In this document: positions 45,361 through 64,000 of the stretch, piece by piece | How positions within the stretch are numbered: position 1 is the stretch's first letter | Layout: every line of letters begins with the position of its first letter | Assembly (NCBI RefSeq): GCF_000224145.3 | Contig: NC_020168.2 | Span: forward strand, 3,817,480-3,881,479 | DNA: 64,000 bases | Direction: 5' to 3' | Origin: Ciona intestinalis | Taxonomy: Eukaryota; Chordata; Ascidiacea; Phlebobranchia; Cionidae | Made by a program: the position numbers and the translations under genes | Notes under the pieces: generated by a model | Databases searched by the model: none | The model's input: the letters and a program-made list of their open reading frames with translations, nothing else | What the model was told of the DNA's origin: nothing

Positions 45361-45632
45361 TAACAACTGCATTACAAACAATTGTGCTAATCTTCTCAAA
45401 AAACTAACGCTTCGATATAGTGTAGAACTGCTGACCATGCCATTTTCAACATTGCGTATTGGATAGGTGTCGTCAACACTACGTTCTCCAGTGACAACAG
45501 TGTCACAAACAGCTAAAATTTCTCTGCTTTTGACTCCTTAACAACTGATCTATTATAGCTTGCAAAAATACAAAAATATAGAACTCTCCACAAGCGATCT
45601 GTACCTAACCACTAAAAAGCCATTCGTCAACT

Positions 45633-57594
<11,962 letters not shown>

Positions 57595-57832
57595 TTAACC
57601 TTTACAGCACAAATACTTACAAATAGCAAATCAAAATAATAATTGCTCGCACATGGAGCAGGTAAATTCCCCTAATCGATATATTTCTCACTTTCAGTAA
57701 AAATGCACGAAAAGGGTATAGTAACGGGGAGCTTTTATCTCTAAGTTAATTTATCGTAAATGACAGGAGTCTAGTGGCAAATATAAATAGGAAAAACAGT
57801 AAAAAATTAATATAAATAAACAACATTGCGTG
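57595..57832. other. Spacer LARS2 start to NXPE stop
   Basis: 238 bases between two minus-strand genes. On the minus strand a CTGTAAAG lies a few bases before the LARS2 ATG and could act as a 3' splice or SL acceptor; no other feature. Confidence 0.4.
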
Positions 57833-60430
57833 TTATATAGTTCCACATACATAAGAAAGCATCATTGTAATTTGGCTAAGCACCATATTTTTATCGGGGT
57901 GCACATCTTCTTGTGGGTGAACAGTTGTCATGTCCCACGTATCAAGAAAACCAACACCGGGAATATCGGAGAAAAATGTTTGTAGGATTTTATGAAATCT
58001 GTAACTAAACCAATGGGACGGGCAAGTAATTTTGCTATTTTTATGTACATTTGTCCCACGAATAACAATCTTTGCTTTAGGTAGCCGACGTAGTAAGGTA
58101 ATGAACGAATTCTTAACAGCAGTTAGTCTTTGTAGAAAAACAGAAGGGTCATAAAGGTTAAAATGTAAACCGATGTTAAAGAAAATCATTATATCTTTGC
58201 CATCACTTCCCGTAATTTCATCGATTGTATCGGTCAGAAACGGACTGCTACGCGGTGGCCCTGGGTTATGGACTGGGTTCGAATGGCCTCGGTAATATAC
58301 CGTAATGTTGTATGCTTTGTTCGTACCGGTCCGCGGTTGCTGCCAGACCACAGTTGTGTTTTCGCTTTTAGTCACAAGCTGGGCTTCTCCAGCAATTTCA
58401 TAGTACCACTGGCGCATTGTAGAATCACCAATCAGGTACACAACCTTATTTTGAAAGCACCGCTTCAAACGCGCCATGTTGCTATCCTGATTTGCACAGT
58501 GTAGTGATTTCCACCTGCCGTCTATGAATAACCCAGCCGGTAAATTAGGATCCAGTGTTTGTATCCCACTGTTCGTTTTGCACGTTGTTAGTTCTTTCCT
58601 GTCGTTCTGTCCATCATCGAAAACAACAACAGCGCTCCCCGAACCGTTGATACGAACGTTCCAGTTTATATCTTTTTGATACAGTGGGTCTACGACACCC
58701 ATGATCAGATGGGTTTCGGCTGCCCAGGTATACGTTGTTTCCATCCAGGTCACAGCTTTCGGACAACTTTCGTTTTTTGGTTTTACACAGAACCAAGACA
58801 CACCTTTTTCAGGCTCGGAAAAGTCGCACGTATTTTCTTGCCTAAAATATGGATTTTTTAGAATAATATAAGCTATCATCTCTCTTTGCTTCATTTAAAT
58901 AAAATGATGTAGCGGGGTGGGGAAAGTTGGAACACCTTTTCATTCTATTTTCTTATCGCATTTGGTCAGGATATTTAAATATTATGTGATAAAGGTGTCC
59001 CATCTCCCCCCACCCTATTATATGTCGTATATGAAAAAAGATCATATATATACAATGTTTTCGGGTACAAGACAGCTATAAAACAAAACTTTTGTTTAAA
59101 TGAACTAAAAAAATCATATAATATACGTATATACTTTTGACCAGCAAGCATCACATCACATTGAGTTTTCTCTCCCTGTGGAAACGTAGCTTGGTGGATG
59201 GCGCCAGGTCCAATATACGCGGAAGTATTATGAACAAGCTGTGTAATTCCTTCGCTTGAATGAACCATATGAACAATCAAATGTGACTTCCCGCTCCATA
59301 AAAGAGGCACGGATACTTTGTACGTCCCAGTCCCTTCGTCTTCTATATGGCAAGCTATACCATCGTTGTTTGTCTTTCCATCGGGGAGGATTCTTATCAA
59401 CCTAAATCAACATACCATTGGTTAGGTTGTCTATTCGTGTTCACATTAAGGTATTCTTTACCAACATTAAATATAATACTGTGGTGTAACATGGATGCCG
59501 GTAGTACATAATATCCAAATCAAAATCTTAAATTTAAGAAACAGCAGCGCCCTTTTAGAGTCGTGAGAATACGGTTATATAATTATAAACACTCTTTGTT
59601 CACTACCAAATAGGGCGAAAAAAGATATTGAAAAATGGACCATTATACCTACCTCAATCAACTTTATCAATAGAACATTTACTACTACCATATCAAGACC
59701 AACTAAAAACTTTTACAATCACCAAGCCTCCCCGAAGAAAAGGCCCACTCGAAAAACACTAACAATTACTGTGCTTCAAAAAGTTCCTAATAGGACCAAA
59801 GAAAATAAACTAAGCATTATAACCATTCAAATGCATGCTAACACACGAGTTAATTTACCTTGCAATAAAATAATCTCCACCGTAGGTTTTATCGTTACCG
59901 TCAAAGTCCCTAGCAATTATAGTAGCTTTCAAAGTATCACCAACAAACAGGGGTGCTTGTCCCGTCTCCACAGTTAACTCGGTTGTATTAGGGCTTGTCG
60001 TTTTTCGTACATCAACCGGCCATTTTACAAACCCACTTTCCACTTTAGTAAGATGGGCATCTAACTCTGGGAGGTACTGTCTCCATATTGTACTCCCAAA
60101 CGCTGTGTTCAAATTGACTAACCCGGGAACAGATAAAAGCTTTGGTAATCCAAGTGTCGTAACCTTGGTTCTTGCAATTGCCGCATTAGAGATTTGCTTG
60201 GTAGATTCAGGTACACGAGTCGAAGTAGTCGTTGTTGTTGTTGTTAGAATCTTACTTTTGACTTCGCTAATTTGGGAATCGCATTCGCACTTAGTAATAT
60301 CTCTACCAAATGGCTTGGTAACCACTGCTTTGCTTATGGTCTCTTCGAATATCCGATCGTGGATTATAATACTGGATAATACCAAAACTAAAAGAAGCAA
60401 AAACGTGTCACGTCCACTTCTTAAAGCCAT
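57833..60430 (-). CDS. NXPE-family protein (neurexophilin-like / PC-esterase domain)
   Basis: Three exons, minus strand: 59859-60430, 59135-59401, 57833-58841; 615 residues. A signal-anchor helix near the N terminus (TFLLLLVLVLSSIIIHD) suggests a type II Golgi or secreted protein. A Thr-rich stretch follows, then an Ig-like/filamin-like NXPE domain (LFVGDTLKATIIARDFDGND, GTYKVSVPLLWSGKSHL) and the C-terminal PC-esterase part with VYLIGDSTMRQWYYEIAG (GDS nucleophile block) and a late DTWDMTTVHPQEDVHPD (DxxH-type block). Catalytic residues look present. The ATG at 60430 is chosen: the six codons upstream begin with GTG, and the sequence TTTGCAG one base before this ATG looks like a 3' splice acceptor. 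Vertebrate NXPE enzymes act on glycans; the substrate here is not inferred. A one-to-one orthologue cannot be named. Confidence 0.9.
58908..59022. mobile_element. TAGTAGGGTGGGG-type MITE, internally shortened
   Basis: GTAGCGGGGTGGGGAAAGTT start and CATCTCCCCCCACCCTATTA end with most of the core missing; NXPE intron 2. Confidence 0.75.
59473..59650. mobile_element. TAGTAGGGTGGGG-type MITE, diverged
   Basis: TATAATACTGTGGTGTAACA start, internal ACATAATATCCAAATC, GAGTCGTGAGAATACGG and TTTGTTCACTACCAAATAGG; the far end is degraded. Confidence 0.6.
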
Positions 60431-60613
60431 TCTGCAAAGTAAAGGCACTGTATAGTTTCAAAAACCTCTTCTACTCATACACAAGTTAAATGGCTCTCTT
60501 ATAATAAGCGAGTATATCGTATATTCAAATTGAGGTATATGTAATTAGTTATAGGTAAATACATACTTCCGTCTGGTATGACGGCTTGCATTTATTTTGA
60601 TTTTCTACACTGA

Positions 60614-60621
60614 TGACGTCA
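60614..60621. promoter_or_regulatory. CRE-like site TGACGTCA upstream of NXPE gene
   Basis: Perfect 8-bp CREB/ATF consensus palindrome 184 bases upstream of the NXPE start codon. Sequence match only. Confidence 0.35.
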
Positions 60622-61619
60622 CACCATGACATGTAGATTTAGGATAATGTGATAGTATATGCAGACAAATTGCCGGTACATCTGTGTCGATTTAAAAACT
60701 GCACAATGAGCAAAATAGTGCCAGTATTATTATTAATATAAACAGTATAGGCTACATGAAACATACAAGATCTACTTTAAACCACAGTATACTATACTTA
60801 AACTTGGTCTTTTTCTGTGAAGCTAATTCATATAGTTCTCTGCAATAACAGTTTATTTCAAAGGTATTTAGTATGACAGTATAGGGTTATCTGTTATATT
60901 CTACACTGATGAGGTTCTATACGACCTACATCGAAACACACCATGGAACTTTACCCCAACAAGCATGGTGCTACCTCGTATAGCGTTAACAACAATATAA
61001 CGCTTGATGAAAAGAGCGTAACACCAAGTCAAACAGTAATCCGGAATGACTCGACGCAACGTGGAGGTGTAAAGTTCGGTTTGCAATTAAAGTAACTGTT
61101 TATAAATTATAACGACTGCTAACAATAGTTCAAAGGTTTGGAAACGAAACAAAATTACAACAGCGAACATGGAGTGTTTTGTTTTCTAGGACACCTAAAA
61201 ATCCTCAACGCTAAAACAACTTCGACTTGCAAATATCCCTTTATATAATACATTTCACCCACCAAAGGGATTGTGTATATATCACACAAATCTCATAAAA
61301 TACTGAACCTTTAACACCAGCACCCTACACTATATGGTCATCAACGACTTCAACGAAATCCTTACACAACTGAAATATGAGGGCAAATCAAACACTAGTT
61401 AACTGCTCTAGTTGTGGTGTTTACAGACAATAAAATGTACGTACACATCAAGCCACGTGCTCTTTACCCCCACCTGTCGACTCTATATCTTGTTTCTTGC
61501 AAATTTAAAATGGCAAACTGGAATTTATTGCATGCAATTAACGGTAGACTACCTTTTTACTAGACCTGAGATGTGTAGTCTAATTTCGTTAGTTAAGACA
61601 TTATTTACTTTGTAATAAG

Positions 61620-61850
61620 TTTCCTCGTTGTGGCATAGCGGTTAAGGAGCACTCGCACCATAAACGGAGGTTATGTGTTCGATCCTTGATGCTGCTACCA
61701 ATGTGACGGTGTCCGTGTGTCTTCTTAGGCGAACCATACTCGTTGAGGGCACCGCGGCCTACTAGAGATAGTAAGCCGTCAGGGCACTGATGGACTTGTT
61801 GCCATAATGGTCAGCCAATAATAAGAAGCGACCAATTAAAAAAAACAACA
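61620..61850 (+). mobile_element. tRNA-derived SINE of a diverged subfamily
   Basis: GTTGTGGCATAGCGGTTAAG (A-box-like) and GGTTATGTGTTCGATCC (B-box-like), followed by GCTGCTACCAATGTGACGGT as in the main SINE family, but the body beyond 61720 differs. Too long between the boxes and without a cloverleaf to be a tRNA gene. Confidence 0.6.
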
Positions 61851-62367
61851 AGCACTCCACAAAGGTATAACTTCGGGAACACGAGTTGCAAGTATTTTGA
61901 AACATAAATGTTATAATGACCTTATTGCTGTTTTGAGTAAACTCCTAAATATGCAGGCTTATCCTCTTTTGATGAAGAGTAACCGGTAACGTCATACACA
62001 GCTGATGCGGTTCGCATGCGGGGCGTGCTGTTATTGCTAGAAATGGTAGGCATTTGACAACGTTTTTTTTATCGAATTGGAATGGTGTAAGAACAAATAA
62101 ACCTTAAAATATTATCGGTCCCTTACAATTGAGATGCATGTGCAAATTTTGATAAATCGCAAAGTTAATAAATAATTAGGCCTATATACATGCCTCGTAT
62201 ATTAGCGATGCATAAATAGGTAGATACATGTGAAATTTTGGAGTATCAGCTACGGCTTGGGAAACAATACACGGATCACTATTTCCTTTTGGTAACATTA
62301 GTTTATTAATGCGTAGAAAAGTTAATTCAAGCAGAAAAGGAACCTTTATGGTATTTGTTGTCAGGCG

Positions 62368-62375
62368 TGACGTCA
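62368..62375. promoter_or_regulatory. CRE-like site TGACGTCA upstream of PEX11G
   Basis: Perfect CREB/ATF palindrome about 135 bases before the PEX11G ATG. Sequence match only. Confidence 0.35.
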
Positions 62376-62510
62376 CGGGGATTCCCCAGTGTGCTGCTGT
62401 CTCTGTTTTAGAAAAAATTAACTTATTTTAGGACTTCAGGTTAAAAATAACCTGATTAAGTATTACCCATTTAACCAATGCCTTTTTAGACAATACAATA
62501 CCACAAAGCA

Positions 62511-64000
62511 ATGGCAGGTTTAGGGACAGCTGTGAAATTGCTAGAGTCGTACCGTGGCCGAGATAAAATTATGAGAACTACAAGTTTTGCAGCTTTGTTT
62601 GCAAGTGGGATGACAAGTAACCCTGAACTGGCGCAGCGGTTTGCAAAGATAACCATGGAATTAAGTGGTTGTAGAACTATTCTTCGACTTTTTGACGATC
62701 TTTCAATGTTAGCTTTATCAATGCGATATGGCTGGGGAAAGAATGTAAGTTGCATGTTACAATATTGTTTTATATAATAAAATCTAGTCCCTTTAACTAG
62801 TGCATGCCTGCTATGTCTACAATATTCACTATGTTCACTATGTCTGCTATGTCTGCTATATTCACTACATAGTGAACATAGCAAATATTGTGGACATAGT
62901 GGATATGCACTAATTAAGGGGGCCGTAAAAACTTAATTATTTTTGCATTAAGTAATAACACAAAACTGCAGGAAAAAGATACCGTCCAACGTGTGTTTAA
63001 AATCATGAGTAATTTTGTGAACCAAATGTTCTTCCCTATTGAGCATGTGGCGTGGGCTGCAGAGAAAGGTCTCATTTCCATCTCAGCTGCTCCGTGGTGG
63101 TTAGCTAGTCTGTGTGCCTGGGTTTCATCTCTGCTTATTAACCTTGTCAGGTATTATCTGTTATGATACATTAAACCAAATTTGAGCTGTTGTCTGGGTC
63201 ATATGGAATTAGATTTTTCTCTAGTCGAGTGTGTCTGTTATTTAAAGGACGCTGCCAGTGAAAAATCTTCTCCCTACGTTATATTCTAACTCCTTTCCAC
63301 TAAGCCATATAAACACTACCCCTACAACAACTAGCAACTGACCCCCTTATTAATGACTCCTAACAACCAACCTCTAACACATTTCACTAGCTTAATCTGT
63401 AGCGTACCAGAGGATTCTTTGACAGTGTCCTTAGCTAGGACCAATAATCATTCTGCTAATGGCTTTATATGTCTCATGTTTTCTATTTAATGTCTCTATA
63501 CTGAATATGGACAACCGGATACTAACCACTTGGTTGTAGCAATTATTAATCGAAGTAGCTTTATCAAGCCCATACCTGGTGGCAATAATACCCACATCAC
63601 GCTTGATGATTACAAATCATTTAGCACTGCTTGATTTAGGAATTTGTAGTTTTTTTAGCAGGAGGATGCCTTCAATACAGTATAACTTAAATTTTTAATA
63701 CATTTCAGTTAGTAATAATACTTATTTTAACAGTATCATGTGGAGAGTGTTGAAGTTGATTAAAGCAAGATCCCAAGAAGGGTAATAAGAATAAACAGTT
63801 AAAACGGTTTATTTATTGTATAGCATGTATGATGTATTAGGTTACTGATCAAAAATTGATTGAAAAAACTGCCTAAAAATGTTTCTTTAAGTTATTTCGA
63901 AATTCGATTGCAGGTCCAATAGAATGGATCCAAAGTTATTCAAGACAAATTTGAAAACTGAGGCGCTCAATTTTTTTGAGAATGTTTCTAATTTGGGAAT
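62511..64000 (+). CDS. PEX11G: PEX11G (peroxisomal membrane protein 11 gamma), 3' end outside window
   Basis: Exons 62511-62744, 62972-63150, 63734-63781 and 63914-(64000+), phases consistent. PEX11 proteins sit in the peroxisome membrane and drive its elongation and division. The N terminus LLESYRGRDKIMRTTSFAAL aligns with human PEX11G LESYRGRDRLIRVLGY, and LSGCRTILRLFDDLSMLALS is nearly the human SHCRTILRLFDDLAMF. Exon 2 gives NQMFFPIEHVAWAAEKGLIS, matching YYPCEHVAWAAD, and a membrane stretch WWLASLCAWVSSLLINLV. The last visible exon (KTNLKTEALNFFENVSNLG) corresponds to the human QSEALSLLSNLADL region, so roughly the last 60 residues are missing. Intron 1 holds a fold-back element. Confidence 0.93.
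62788..62928. mobile_element. Fold-back element of 9/18-bp repeats (copy 3)
   Basis: GTCCCTTTAACTAGTGCATG start, tandem CTATGTC / ATATTCACTATG units, turn at ATTCACTACATAGTGAACAT, and end ATATGCACTAATTAAGGGGG. Same termini and repeat units as 9951-10416 and 11081-11275, in intron 1 of PEX11G. Confidence 0.75.
63250..63445 (-). mobile_element. Degenerate relative of the GGTTAG-core MITE, reverse
   Basis: Ends GGACGCTGCCAGTGAAAAAT and AGGATTCTTTGACAGTGTCC; the core CTAACCC/CCAACCTCTAAC-like sequence and AGCGTACCAGAGGATTC mirror the copies at 10558-10747 and 11420-11593. Confidence 0.5.

Larger units (their letters stand above)
60431..62510. other. 2.1-kb divergent spacer NXPE / PEX11G
   Basis: Promoter region of two outward-reading genes. 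Contains two CRE-like palindromes (60614-60621 and 62368-62375) and a tRNA-like SINE (61620-61850). No exon recognised; the short frames lack support. Confidence 0.5.

Noticed and set aside
61620-61720. Possible tRNA gene (A- and B-box-like sequences)
   Set aside because: Box spacing and flanks do not allow a cloverleaf; downstream sequence matches the SINE family.
62486-62884. Minus-strand 132-codon frame over PEX11G exon 1
   Set aside because: Shadow of PEX11G and of the adjoining fold-back repeat.

Overview
The window looks like nuclear DNA of an ascidian tunicate, most likely Ciona (C. intestinalis or C. robusta). The reasons are AT-rich DNA, compact multi-exon genes with introns of a few hundred bases, chordate-type orthologues, many short MITEs and tRNA-derived SINEs, and one pair of genes separated by a single base in the style of Ciona operons. 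The species is inferred; the gene models were built by hand from splice sites, exon phase and recognised protein families.

Layout. (1) 1-9.8 kb, plus strand: the 3' part of a secreted or membrane EGF-SEA-EGF-ZP protein with a furin site and a C-terminal membrane anchor. (2) 9.9-12.3 kb: a repeat block of palindromic tandem-repeat elements, GGTTAG-rich MITEs and a clean 116-bp MITE. Two blocks in 1-12 kb (about 2.36-4.86 kb and 9.95-12.01 kb) occur twice in tandem with a 50-N gap between the copies, so false duplication of two haplotypes is the leading explanation. (3) 12.4-20.4 kb, minus: a three-Ig-domain adhesion receptor. (4) 22.8-26.3 kb, minus: anamorsin (CIAPIN1). (5) 26.9-40.8 kb, plus: a run of five genes: COA6 and WDR54 (1 base apart), a RIPK-like kinase with a C-terminal death domain, the Pol III subunit CRCP/RPC9, and FBXO41, whose penultimate coding part falls in an assembly gap. 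(6) 42.2-45.3 kb, plus: an MFSD6-like major facilitator transporter. (7) 45.6-57.6 kb, minus: a complete 23-exon mitochondrial leucyl-tRNA synthetase (LARS2). (8) 57.8-60.4 kb, minus: an NXPE-family GDS-esterase-like protein. (9) 62.5-64.0 kb, plus: the 5' part of PEX11G.

Functional links. Anamorsin and COA6 share a head-to-head 0.6-kb promoter region, and both are Cys-motif proteins connected to the mitochondrial intermembrane space (MIA40) pathway. COA6 and WDR54 appear dicistronic. Otherwise the genes are unrelated housekeeping, signalling and surface-protein genes.

Mobile DNA. About 17 copies of one MITE family with TAGTAGGGTGGGG termini and about 20 SINE copies or fragments lie in introns and spacers. 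One MITE abuts and helps form a splice donor of FBXO41. Two hAT-like MITEs have perfect 8-bp target duplications. Two LARS2 introns share a repeat with a 99-bp identical, hairpin-forming core. No retroviral or Polinton-like element was recognised.
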